From the NCBI GenBank assembly GCA_028818385.1, contig JAPPNY010000084.1, positions 1 to 49,017 of the forward strand: 49,017 nucleotides of DNA. Direction: 5' to 3'. Of this stretch, positions 7,493 through 15,488 are shown in pieces. Position numbers and translations under genes: made by a program. Within the stretch, counting starts at the first letter, position 1; every line of letters begins with the position of its first letter. Below the pieces are notes generated by a model. The model was not told where the DNA came from, ran no database searches, and saw nothing but the letters and a program-made list of their open reading frames with translations. This stretch comes from Spirochaetaceae bacterium. Its GTDB lineage: Bacteria; Spirochaetota; Spirochaetia; SZUA-6; Bin103.

Positions 7493-9664
7493 GTGGGACA
7501 CGCGGCGTGGGCGCATGCGACGGCGCGCGGCTGGACCATCGGCAACGATCGCCTGCAACTGGAGTTGCAGCGAACGACCACGGGCGGAGTGGCGGTCACG
7601 TCACTCACGCGGGTCGCGACCAGCGGCGTGCGGGCGCCGCGCAACTGGGCTCAGGCCGGTGCAGCCGCCGGGCCGTGGATGCGCCGCGCAGGCGAAGCTC
7701 GCTTCGGCCCCCCGGAGCGTCACGGCATGCCACTGGCGGGGAGCGAGTCTGTCGAGCTTCCCGGCGGTGGCATCGAGCTGAATCTCCGGTTTGGCCACGA
7801 CGCCAGCGGTGCGTTTCTGATGCAGTCGTTGCGCTGCTTTCCGGGCCGCTCGACGATCGAGTGCGCGGCGCGCCTGCAGAGCACACGCGGGGACGGGCCT
7901 GTGATCTGTGCCATCAACCCGGTCTCCATCGCGCTTGCGGACGCGGCGCACCAGCTCATCCTCTGGACCGCCTCGGCGGAGGGAGAACACGGCTTTACCC
8001 AAGCCGCTCCAGCGACCGGTGCCCGCGAAGAGGATGGTTGGATCGTCCTCGACGATACGGAAAGTGGCGAATCCCTGCTTCTGGGCGGGGACCTCGGCTC
8101 GGGAATCCTGCGCTTTGCCGTCAACATCGACCCGGCCGAAGGAGGAGTGCGCATCCGCGCGGGCGCGGGTCCGCCGGCGAGCGGGCGTGCGGCGGATCCC
8201 GACGGCACGCTGGCGCCGGCCGTCGGGCGTGCCATCGAGGCTCCTCTGACGTTCCTGACGCTCGCCGGCGGCGGACCCGACGAGGCCGGCAACGAGGCGT
8301 TCCGCTACCTCAAACGACACGTGATGCCCCCGCCGGTGCCCGATACGCCGGCAGCCGCCTACTGCGTGTGGCTCACCGACCCGGACAGCGAAGAGATCGT
8401 CAACGAGGAGCTGTCCTTCGCGAAGCGCATGGGCTTCGACGTGTTCTATCACGATGCCTCCTGGGTCGCAGGCAGCTCGACGGTGCCGGGCATGAACGAC
8501 TGGGCACAGGGGCTGGGTACCTACGAGGAGAGCGCGGAGAAGTTCCCGCATGGGCTCGCCGAGCTCTCGCGCCGCGTCCGCGCGGCGGGAATGCGCTTCG
8601 GTCTCTGGGTGGACCCCGGCATGGTGGACTCGCGCAGAGTCTCGACCGGGGAGATCCCGCAGGCGTGGGTGGCGATGCGCGGCGGCACGCCGCTCGAGTG
8701 CCGCCATCCTTCGCTCTCCCCCATGACGCAGCTCTGCCTGGGCTGCCCGGACGTGATCGCCGAGGTCAAGGAAAAGCTCACCGCGATCATCGAGCGGTAC
8801 CGACTGGAGTGGATCAAATGGGATCCGTCGGGCACGGTCAGCCACGCCTGCGATCGCGCCGACCATCCGCATGGACCGCGGGGCGGCACGTGGGCGGCGT
8901 ACGCCGGTCGGGCGGAGATCATGTCACACCTGCTCGACCGGTTTCGGCACCTGATCGGCTTCGAGTGCGATCCCTCGCTGCGGCACAGCCGAACGAACCC
9001 CGGGCCGCGGACGCTGCTGCCCGGCGGCTTTACGAACGAGTTCATCACCGGGCCGATGATCGCCCCGTACGTGTGGGGTTCCCTGGCCGGCATGGCAACC
9101 ATGGAGGCCGCGACGCTGCCGCAGATCGTCTCCGGATGGTGCTCCGCCTCCACGCTCGACTACAGCCTGAGGCGCCATTTCACCCATGGAATCTCCTTCG
9201 GCAACATCAACGGCATGCAGGCGCAACTCCTCTCCCACGCGCCGGCGGGATACCTCGAAGCGTTCAGGCGCAACCTCCTGAACTTCAGGCGCTACCGCCA
9301 TCTGCTGACCGCAGACGTGTGGCATCCGCAGCTCGAGGACCCCGAAGGATGGGAAGCACTGCAGTACACGGCGGAGGACGGTTCCGAGTCGGTCGTGTTC
9401 GTCTTCCGCCACCCCGGAGGCGCAGAACGCAACGTGCTTCGGCCGAAAGCTGTCGATCCCGGAAGCGGCTACGTTGTCGAGCGTCTGAACGACCGGCCTG
9501 GCCGGGAGGAACGGTACTCCGGCGAGCGGCTGCTGCATGACGGCATCGCCGCAGCGCTCCCGGACCCGTGGCTGGCGGCAGGTGACGGCCTGCCCTCCGG
9601 CGAATTCGAGGCGCAACTCGGATTCGGCTCGGACATCCTCCTCATCAGCCGCGAATCGACATGA
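7493..9664 (+). CDS. Glycoside hydrolase, GH36-like (clan GH-D)
   Basis: A 723-residue protein with an N-terminal beta-sandwich region, a central TIM barrel and a C-terminal beta domain, the usual GH36 size and order. The barrel shows the GH-D signature: VFYHDASW, a run RAAGMRFGLWVDPGMV (strand 3-4 region), and EWIKWDPSG with putative nucleophile Asp444. The usual acid/base motif ECSGGGGRxD is replaced by ECDPSLRHSRTNPGPR, so specificity or mechanism may differ from classical alpha-galactosidase. No signal peptide is seen, suggesting cytoplasmic action on imported oligosaccharide. GTG at 7493 is chosen, with GGAGG 4 nt before it. It overlaps the next gene by ATGA and is divergent from the transporter operon. 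Confidence 0.8.
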   Translation: MGHAAWAHATARGWTIGNDRLQLELQRTTTGGVAVTSLTRVATSGVRAPRNWAQAGAAAGPWMRRAGEARFGPPERHGMPLAGSESVELPGGGIELNLRFGHDASGAFLMQSLRCFPGRSTIECAARLQSTRGDGPVICAINPVSIALADAAHQLILWTASAEGEHGFTQAAPATGAREEDGWIVLDDTESGESLLLGGDLGSGILRFAVNIDPAEGGVRIRAGAGPPASGRAADPDGTLAPAVGRAIEAPLTFLTLAGGGPDEAGNEAFRYLKRHVMPPPVPDTPAAAYCVWLTDPDSEEIVNEELSFAKRMGFDVFYHDASWVAGSSTVPGMNDWAQGLGTYEESAEKFPHGLAELSRRVRAAGMRFGLWVDPGMVDSRRVSTGEIPQAWVAMRGGTPLECRHPSLSPMTQLCLGCPDVIAEVKEKLTAIIERYRLEWIKWDPSGTVSHACDRADHPHGPRGGTWAAYAGRAEIMSHLLDRFRHLIGFECDPSLRHSRTNPGPRTLLPGGFTNEFITGPMIAPYVWGSLAGMATMEAATLPQIVSGWCSASTLDYSLRRHFTHGISFGNINGMQAQLLSHAPAGYLEAFRRNLLNFRRYRHLLTADVWHPQLEDPEGWEALQYTAEDGSESVVFVFRHPGGAERNVLRPKAVDPGSGYVVERLNDRPGREERYSGERLLHDGIAAALPDPWLAAGDGLPSGEFEAQLGFGSDILLISREST

Positions 9665-11469
9665 GCGCCGCTGCGGTACCGCGGATTCTGGGAATCACCG
9701 GCACGGTCCGGGACGCCGGTTTCGTTCCCCGGTCGGCGGCAGCCCCGGCACCGCGCCCGGCAAGCCAACGCACGGCCGACGTCGACCTGAAACGGATGGC
9801 CGAGTGGTCGCTCCACTACCTGATCAACACGCCGCGGCCGCACCTCGGCTACGAACCGGTCTTTCAGTGCCACCCGCTCAAGTGCCCGCCGGTGCCCGAC
9901 GGCCACGACGTGGTCGTTCCGTGCGATACGGACGCCCGCATGGAGTGGGAGTGGTACTACATGCGCGAGATCAGCGGCTCCGACGCCGGGCGAGACGTGG
10001 AACAGGCGTTCCATCGCCGCATGCGCGCCTATGTCGAACGCGACGGCACCGTGCTGGCGCCGCCCGGCTGCTACAACGAAGCCGACATACACGCCAGATT
10101 CGAGCGACGCGACTACGTCTACCACGTGTGGGGAGCGACCAAGATCCTGCACAGCCTGGCGCTGGAGTATCTGCTCTCGGGCGATGCCGAGACGAAAGCG
10201 ACCGCCCGTGCGGTAATGGAGAGGCTGCGCGGACTGGCGCGGTGGGAGACGCGTGACGGTACGGAGGTGTGCTGGCTCCCGGGCGGTATGACCGCCGTCA
10301 AGCCGGACGGATCGCTCCTCGACAGCGGATGGCGCAAGCATCCGGCGCCGATCGTGGAGCCGTTGATCACGTACTACCGCGCCACCGGAGACCAGGACGG
10401 CCTCGCCTTCGCCCGGGCGTACGCCGAGGGGATCGTGAGAGGGCTCCAGCCGGACGGCATCCGCTTCAAGGCGGATGGCCGCTTCGACGAGCCGCTCGGG
10501 CATAGCCACGCGACCATGCATGCCCTCTGGGGCGTCAACCACCTCGGCATCCTGACGGGGGAACGGCGCTACGTCGACTTCGCCCGCAGGGCATGGAATT
10601 GGATGCTGTCGCGCGGAACCGGGACGGGATGGTTCCCGGCGATGCCGGACTCATGCAACGAAACGTGCTGCGTGTCCGACATGATCTCCCATGCCGCGCT
10701 GCTCGGTCACGCCGGTGACGCCGAGCACTTCGATTACGTCGAGCGTTATCTGCGGAATTACATCGACACGCTGCAGTTCGTCATCACCCCGGAATTCGAG
10801 GACTACTACCGCGAGATCAATGCGGGGATGGAGCCCGACGCCCTCGCCGGCGGCCTGCGCCAGCTCCGCAAGTTCCAGGGCGGCATCATCGGCGGTTCCG
10901 GGCTCAACGACTACGAAAACGATCTGCTCGGCAACGTTTCCGGTTTCGAAATGTTCGGGTGTTGCGCGCCGGAGGGGATGCGCGCCATTCATACCGCGTG
11001 GGCGCACACGATCGAGCAGCGCCATGGCTCGCCGTGGGGACCGGACGGGATCTACGTGAACATGAGCTTTTCGCGCGAATCGCCGTGGGGCGACGTGTGC
11101 TCGTTCTTTCCGGACCAGGGGCGCATCACGGTCAAGCCGACGGTCGACGACGTTTTCTATCTGCGCCCCCCGCACTGGGCGCCCAGAGAACAGGTGACGG
11201 CGTTTATCGGCACGCGACCGATCCCGACGCGCTGGTCCGGTGACTACGTGCGGTTCGATGCGCTCGCAGGCGCGGAGATCACGATCACCTACCCGCTTGT
11301 ACGGTTCCACCATCGCGTGCACGGGCTGTGGCCGGACACAGCGCCAAACCTGTCGGTGAGCTTCGACTGGCTCGGCAACATGGTGACCGGCGTAAGCCCC
11401 GCACCCGAGAAAACGGCCCTGTTTACCGGCTCGCCACGTGTCCTGCCTGAGCCGCCGCTCCCGTCGTGA
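9661..11469 (+). CDS. GH127-like glycosidase (beta-L-arabinofuranosidase fold)
   Basis: A 602-residue six-hairpin protein. It retains the zinc-cysteine site of GH127: CNETCC with Glu334 and Cys336, and FGCCAPEGMR with Cys434 and Cys435. In the characterised bifidobacterial GH127 enzyme HypBA1 the equivalent set (one Glu, three Cys) binds zinc and one cysteine is the nucleophile, so a retaining L-arabinofuranosidase-type or related activity is likely. HVWGATKILHSLALEYLLSGD and YVDFARRAWNWML fit the helical barrel. It is translationally coupled to the GH36-like gene (ATGA overlap) and probably acts on the same glycoside. No signal peptide is seen. The N-terminal 40 residues are proline/alanine-rich and not conserved-looking. 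Confidence 0.7.
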   Translation: MSAAAVPRILGITGTVRDAGFVPRSAAAPAPRPASQRTADVDLKRMAEWSLHYLINTPRPHLGYEPVFQCHPLKCPPVPDGHDVVVPCDTDARMEWEWYYMREISGSDAGRDVEQAFHRRMRAYVERDGTVLAPPGCYNEADIHARFERRDYVYHVWGATKILHSLALEYLLSGDAETKATARAVMERLRGLARWETRDGTEVCWLPGGMTAVKPDGSLLDSGWRKHPAPIVEPLITYYRATGDQDGLAFARAYAEGIVRGLQPDGIRFKADGRFDEPLGHSHATMHALWGVNHLGILTGERRYVDFARRAWNWMLSRGTGTGWFPAMPDSCNETCCVSDMISHAALLGHAGDAEHFDYVERYLRNYIDTLQFVITPEFEDYYREINAGMEPDALAGGLRQLRKFQGGIIGGSGLNDYENDLLGNVSGFEMFGCCAPEGMRAIHTAWAHTIEQRHGSPWGPDGIYVNMSFSRESPWGDVCSFFPDQGRITVKPTVDDVFYLRPPHWAPREQVTAFIGTRPIPTRWSGDYVRFDALAGAEITITYPLVRFHHRVHGLWPDTAPNLSVSFDWLGNMVTGVSPAPEKTALFTGSPRVLPEPPLPS

Positions 11470-11574
11470 CCGCGAGTTGCAGCTACGGCGGCGGCTGACT
11501 ACCGGGCCCTCCAGCACACTTCCCGCGTGCCCGGCGAGCGATGCGCGGTCCGTCGCTTCGGCCAGCGGTTCCGT

Positions 11575-11627
11575 GATCGGCTCGTTTCCGGCACGGTATC
11601 CCTGCCGTGCGTGACACCGAGCCGATC
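11575..11627. other. Nested inverted repeat (two stacked stems) upstream of the PhyH genes
   Basis: An outer perfect 10-bp stem, GATCGGCTCG (11575-11584) with CGAGCCGATC (11618-11627), encloses a 6-bp stem GCACGG/CCGTGC (11591-11596/11605-11610). The two are separated by 6- and 7-nt internal loops. It lies 106 nt after the glycosidase stop and 56 nt before the first PhyH start. It has no T-run, so it is more likely an operator or leader structure than a terminator. The surrounding 214-bp gap (11470-11683) holds no gene except an unconvincing 26-codon open frame from 11609 ending in the PhyH start codon. Confidence 0.4.
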
Positions 11628-11683
11628 CTGGAGGTGAGCGACCTGATCCGCTCGCTGCTGCCGTACCGAACAGGAGACGGAGC

Positions 11684-12586
11684 ATGATCGCCTACCGCGT
11701 CGCCCCGCCCGGCTTCAGCCTCGAGCAGTGGCGGGAGCTCAGAGAGCGCGGCATCGTGATCCTGGAGGACGCCCTGACCCCGGATGAGGTCGCCTATTAC
11801 CGCGCTGCCGTCGACCGCGTGTGCGCGAGAGACCCCGGCTACGTCGAGGGCGCCACCGACCACCGCGTCTCCAACGCCGTGGAGGCCGACCCGGCGATCG
11901 CGGAGCTGATCGACCATCCGCGCCACGTCGGCTACGCCTACGATCTGTACGGCGAGATGCTCAAGATTATCCGAAGCGACATCTTCGCGCGCCCGCGCGA
12001 CACCGATAGCAACATGTGGCACCCGGACAGCCCGCGGGCCACGCCGTACCGGGTGTTCGCGCCGGAGCTGCCGCTGCGCATGAGCGTCGGCTACTGGCTC
12101 AGCGACCTGCCGCGCGCTCAGATGGGAAACTTCGTCTACCTGCCCGGCAGCCACCGGCAGCAGTACCTGGACGGGTACTACTCCCATGAATCCGCGCCCG
12201 GCGAGGAGATCCTGCGCGTCGGCGCCGGCACCATCACCGTCTACGACGGCAACCTCTGGCACCGGGTCGAGCCCAACCGCACGGACGTGGTGCGCAAGAA
12301 CATCTTCATCGCCTACTGCCCGTCATGGGTCTGCGCCGGGGACCGGCTGCTGTCCGATCCGGAGTGGCTGGCGACCCTGAACCGCGAGCAGCGCATCATC
12401 ATGCGCAGCTACCCGCACCCGCACGACTACACCAATCCGGCGGCGGACGACTTCCCGCTGTTCCTGGACCGGGAGACCGGCGCCGACACCGACCCCGGCG
12501 TGCCGGAGCGCATCCCGCTGCGCCTGCGCAAACGGCGGACGGCCGCCGAGCGCTTCATCACCGAAGGACGAGGAGGAGACCGATGA
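11684..12586 (+). CDS. Phytanoyl-CoA dioxygenase (PhyH) family oxygenase, copy 1 of tandem pair
   Basis: A 300-residue non-haem iron, 2-oxoglutarate-dependent oxygenase. The iron triad is His113 and Asp115 (WHPDSP) and His193 (LWHRVEPN); Arg204 after it is placed to bind 2-oxoglutarate. MGNFVYLPGSH and the FPLFLDRETGAD tail are shared with the next gene. AACAGGAGACGGAGC before the ATG is an acceptable Shine-Dalgarno. The family hydroxylates diverse small molecules; bacterial members without a lipid context often act in natural-product or sugar/phosphonate metabolism. The overlap with copy 2 (ATGA) indicates co-translation. The substrate is unknown. Confidence 0.87.
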   Translation: MIAYRVAPPGFSLEQWRELRERGIVILEDALTPDEVAYYRAAVDRVCARDPGYVEGATDHRVSNAVEADPAIAELIDHPRHVGYAYDLYGEMLKIIRSDIFARPRDTDSNMWHPDSPRATPYRVFAPELPLRMSVGYWLSDLPRAQMGNFVYLPGSHRQQYLDGYYSHESAPGEEILRVGAGTITVYDGNLWHRVEPNRTDVVRKNIFIAYCPSWVCAGDRLLSDPEWLATLNREQRIIMRSYPHPHDYTNPAADDFPLFLDRETGADTDPGVPERIPLRLRKRRTAAERFITEGRGGDR

Positions 12587-13482
12587 GCGACAACGGGCTG
12601 CGCGTCGCACCGCGCGGGTTCACGGACGAGCAGTGGCGGGAGTTCCAGGAGCACGGCCTGATCCGGATCGAGAACGCGCTCTCGCGCGACGAGATCGGCC
12701 ACTACCTGGCGGCGGTCGACCGGGTGGCGGCGGCCGATTCGAGCTACCGGCCGGGGCAATCGCTGCGCAAGGAGAACGCGGTCGAGCTCGATCCCGCGAT
12801 CGCGGAGCTGATCGACCATGACCGGCACGTGGGCTACGTCTACGACGTGTTCGGGGAGATGCTGAAGCTGCTGCGCAGCGACCTGCGCATCCGCGCGCGC
12901 GGCACCGAGCGCAACGCCTGGCACCCGGACAGCCCGCGCGCGCTGCCGTACCAGGTGTTCTCGCCCGAGTTGCCGCTGCGCATGAGCGTCGGCTACTGGC
13001 TCACCGACCTCCCGGCGCCGCGCATGGGCAACTTCGTCTACGTGCCGGGCAGCCACCGCAGCCAGCACCTGGAGCAGTACCACACCCACGACAGCGCCCC
13101 CGGCGAGGAGATCCTGTGCGTCAAGGCAGGCACGATGACCATCTACAACGGCAACCTCTGGCACCGCGTCGAGCCCAACGAGACCGACGTGGAGCGCAGG
13201 AACTTCTTCCTCTCCTACTGCCCGAGCTGGGTCACCGCCGGCGACCATTACTTCTCCGACGACGGCTGGCTGGCCACGCGCACCCGCGAGCAGCGCATCA
13301 TCATGCGCAGCTACCGGCACCCGCACGGCCTGACCAACCCGGACGCGGAGGACTTTCCGCTGTTCCTGGACCGGGAGACCGGCGCCGACAGCGACCCCGG
13401 CCCGCAGGCGCACGTGCCGCTGCGTATCCGCAAGCGCACCACGGCGGCAGAGAAGCGGCTTGCCGCCGCCGGCCGCACCTGA
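12583..13482 (+). CDS. Phytanoyl-CoA dioxygenase (PhyH) family oxygenase, copy 2 of tandem pair
   Basis: A 299-residue paralogue of the preceding gene; well over half of the residues are identical along the full length, with few gaps. The iron ligands are kept: His114, Asp116 and His194. Regions PELPLRMSVGYWL, MGNFVY-PGSHR and REQRIIMRSY are almost unchanged, while the N-terminal 60 residues and the surface after NLWHRVEPN differ most. ATG at 12583 is chosen because it overlaps the upstream stop as ATGA and has GGAGGAG just before it. The pair arose by tandem duplication and may act as a heteromer or in successive oxidations; which is not determinable here. Confidence 0.87.
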   Translation: MSDNGLRVAPRGFTDEQWREFQEHGLIRIENALSRDEIGHYLAAVDRVAAADSSYRPGQSLRKENAVELDPAIAELIDHDRHVGYVYDVFGEMLKLLRSDLRIRARGTERNAWHPDSPRALPYQVFSPELPLRMSVGYWLTDLPAPRMGNFVYVPGSHRSQHLEQYHTHDSAPGEEILCVKAGTMTIYNGNLWHRVEPNETDVERRNFFLSYCPSWVTAGDHYFSDDGWLATRTREQRIIMRSYRHPHGLTNPDAEDFPLFLDRETGADSDPGPQAHVPLRIRKRTTAAEKRLAAAGRT

Positions 13483-13507
13483 TCACCCACGCGACGGAGG
13501 CACACCA

Positions 13508-13570
13508 ATGCGAGCTATCTTCACCGGCATCGAGTACGCGGGAAAGACAACGAAGGGGCACCTGCCGTGA
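13508..13570 (+). pseudogene. Truncated 5' copy of the P-loop kinase gene (20-codon remnant)
   Basis: ATG at 13508 with GGAGG 7 nt upstream opens a 20-codon frame whose first 15 residues, MRAIFTGIEYAGKTT, are identical to the start of the full gene 59 bp downstream. The DNA differs at about 8 of 45 positions, all synonymous or in the start codon. It therefore derives from a diverged paralogue, not a fresh slippage duplication. The frame stops at TGA, whose first bases overlap the GTG start of the full gene (GTGA), so translation may be coupled. It could act as a leader peptide, but it most likely is a recombination scar. Confidence 0.65.
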
Positions 13571-14295
13571 GAGCCATCTTCACGGGTATCGAGTACGCGG
13601 GAAAAACGACCCTCATCAACCTGCTCGGCGGCTACTACGAGGCGCGCGGCCTGCCCGCGCACTACGACGACCACTTCAGCCTGCCCGACCGCACCCTGAG
13701 CGAGGAGTCGCGGAAGCTGCTGCTGGACGCGCCCGACGACATGAAGGAGCGCTACCAGCGCATGCAGATCCAGTTCCACATCGAGCTGATCGAGTTCATC
13801 CAGAACCCCCTGTTCGGCGGCTGGTTCATCGAGGAGGCCGTCTACTGCGACATCTACGGCGATGACCCCGACAGCCCCTACTACCGCCGCTACCGGCACA
13901 TCAAGCAGCGCGTCTACGAGGCGCAGATCTTCGAGCGCCGCCTGCCCGACGTGGTCCTGTTCCACCTCACCGCCGACGACGAGACGATCCGCCGGCGGAT
14001 GAAGGACGCCCCCCATGAGCACCAGGTGATACGCGAGCCCGACATCGCCCGCATCAAGGAACGCTTCGCGGAGGAGGTGGAGAACTCCTTGTTCCGGAAG
14101 GTCGGCCGCGTCGTCACCATCGACACCACCGGCCGCACGCCCGAGCAGTCCCTGGACGAGATCCTGCTCAAGTCCGAGCCCATGGTCACCTTCGGCGAGC
14201 TGACCCTGCGCGCCCTCCCCGTCCCCGGCGGCAGGCAGCAGGTCGTCTACCGCAACGGCGTCCGCACCCTGGTCCCGGCCAGGAGCGCAGGGTGA
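13567..14295 (+). CDS. P-loop kinase-like protein (thymidylate-kinase-like fold)
   Basis: A 242-residue protein starting with a Walker A motif GIEYAGKT (residues 7-14), then DDHFSLPDR, a helical middle (QFHIELIEFIQ), and a strand VVLFHLTADDETIRRRM that resembles the LID/arginine-finger side of nucleoside-monophosphate kinases. The typical thymidylate kinase DR(Y/H) motif is not evident, so dTMP is not asserted as substrate. GTG at 13567 is used since the frame matches the remnant copy that starts with the same residues. It follows the PhyH pair by 84 bp on the same strand; a plausible role is phosphorylating the hydroxylated product. Two partial copies (13508-13570 and 16207-16534) flank it and the defence-like cassette. 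Confidence 0.6.
   Translation: MRAIFTGIEYAGKTTLINLLGGYYEARGLPAHYDDHFSLPDRTLSEESRKLLLDAPDDMKERYQRMQIQFHIELIEFIQNPLFGGWFIEEAVYCDIYGDDPDSPYYRRYRHIKQRVYEAQIFERRLPDVVLFHLTADDETIRRRMKDAPHEHQVIREPDIARIKERFAEEVENSLFRKVGRVVTIDTTGRTPEQSLDEILLKSEPMVTFGELTLRALPVPGGRQQVVYRNGVRTLVPARSAG
13867..14190 (+). repeat. Direct repeat, intact copy (partner at 16207-16534)
   Basis: These 324 bp of the kinase gene recur at 16207-16534 in the same orientation with about 24 substitutions, one 5-base insertion and one 1-base deletion (about 92% identity counted by eye). The repeats bracket 14191-16206, which includes the kinase 3' end and the ATPase-DUF4276 cassette. Confidence 0.85.
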
Positions 14296-14372
14296 GTATG
14301 TCGTCACGAACCGCTCACACCTGCGGCCACCAGGAGTCGCGTGCCCACACCCGGCGTAAGCTGCTTCCGTAG

Positions 14373-15488
14373 ATGGAAGATCCCATGGTCCCGAAGAACC
14401 GGCTTGACCGGATCACTCTGAGGGGCTTCAAGACCATTCGGGAGTTGGACTTCGCGCCAGGTCCGCTCACGGTCCTGATCGGTCCCAATGGCGCAGGCAA
14501 GTCGAATTTCATCTCGTTCTTCCGCCTGCTGAGCTGGGCTCTGTCCGACCCGGACAACCTGCAGGTTTACGTGGGACGGCATGGGGGTGCGGCCTCGCTG
14601 CTGCACGACGGCCCCACGACGACGCACGAGATCGAGACCGAACTGACGATCAGGACCGATTCGGGCGAGAATCGGTACTCATTTCGGCTGGTCTATGCGG
14701 CTGCGGACACCTTCATCTATGCTGACGAACGCCTCCGCTACTCTGCAGACAGGCATCAGGGACCGGCGCCGTGGCAGGAGCTGGGCGCCGGACACCGGTT
14801 CCCGCAGCTACTGGCTCGTTCGGGTGACACCGCCCGCATCATCCGCCACGTTCTGCGACGAATCGTCGTTCATCAGTTCCACGATACGTCGTTTACGTCC
14901 CGCATGCGTGCCAGATGGCGTCTCCACGACAACCGTCGGCTCAAGGAAGACGCGGCCAACATCGCGCCGGTCCTCTATCGACTGAGAGAGCGCGAGAGCT
15001 TCAGCTACCAGCGGATCGTGGACACCGTCCGGTTGATCCTGCCGTTCTTTGCCGACTTCGAGTTGGAACCTTCTGCGGAGACCATCCTGTTGGGCTGGCG
15101 CGAACGGAACAGTGACCTCGTGTTCGACGCATCGCAGGCGTCTGACGGAATGCTGCGGATCATCGCTCTCATCACTCTGCTCCTGCAGCCGGTGCAGGAC
15201 CTTCCCGACGTGCTGGTCCTCGACGAGCCCGAACTCGGGCTGCACCCCTATGCGATCAACGTGATCGGGGGATTGATACGCGCGATCTCGACCAGGATAC
15301 AGGCGATCGTGGCCACTCAGTCGGCAGCGCTCGTGGACTGCTTCGAGCCGGAGGACACGGTCGTCGTCGAGCGCCGTGGCCGCGCCTCCGAGTTCAACCG
15401 ACTCGACGCCGACGAGCTCGCCGTATGGCTCCAGAGCTATTCCCTGTCCGAGCTGTGGGAGAAGAACGTTATCGGCGGGCGGCCGTAA
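14373..15488 (+). CDS. AAA/ABC-type ATPase (RecF/OLD-like, COG4637-like), probable defence ATPase
   Basis: A 371-residue SMC/RecF-type ATPase. Walker A GPNGAGKS is at residues 37-44, the ABC signature-like QASDGMLR at 255-262 and Walker B LVLDEPELG at 281-289, followed by the D-loop/His region LHPYA and QSAAL. The N-terminal GFKTIRELDFAPGPLTVLIG is typical. No P-loop partner domain or nuclease is fused. The stop codon abuts the GTG of a DUF4276 (TOPRIM-like) gene. This ATPase + TOPRIM-like arrangement is that of OLD-related, PARIS and AbiL anti-phage systems, in which the ATPase senses and the partner is the effector. ATG 14373 has no clear SD; TAAGCT lies 10 nt upstream. Defence is inferred from architecture. 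Confidence 0.85.
   Translation: MEDPMVPKNRLDRITLRGFKTIRELDFAPGPLTVLIGPNGAGKSNFISFFRLLSWALSDPDNLQVYVGRHGGAASLLHDGPTTTHEIETELTIRTDSGENRYSFRLVYAAADTFIYADERLRYSADRHQGPAPWQELGAGHRFPQLLARSGDTARIIRHVLRRIVVHQFHDTSFTSRMRARWRLHDNRRLKEDAANIAPVLYRLRERESFSYQRIVDTVRLILPFFADFELEPSAETILLGWRERNSDLVFDASQASDGMLRIIALITLLLQPVQDLPDVLVLDEPELGLHPYAINVIGGLIRAISTRIQAIVATQSAALVDCFEPEDTVVVERRGRASEFNRLDADELAVWLQSYSLSELWEKNVIGGRP

Noticed and set aside
7141..9540. 799-codon plus-strand frame overlapping the GH36-like gene
   Set aside because: It is another frame of the same strand; the GH36 frame has the catalytic motif and coupled downstream gene, while this one is Arg-rich and featureless.
11609..11687. 26-codon frame reading DTEPILEVSDLIRSLLPYR that ends within the first PhyH start codon
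   Set aside because: It faintly recalls the N-terminus of an ABC ATPase but is too short, lacks an SD and partly lies in the inverted repeat; noted only as a possible fossil.
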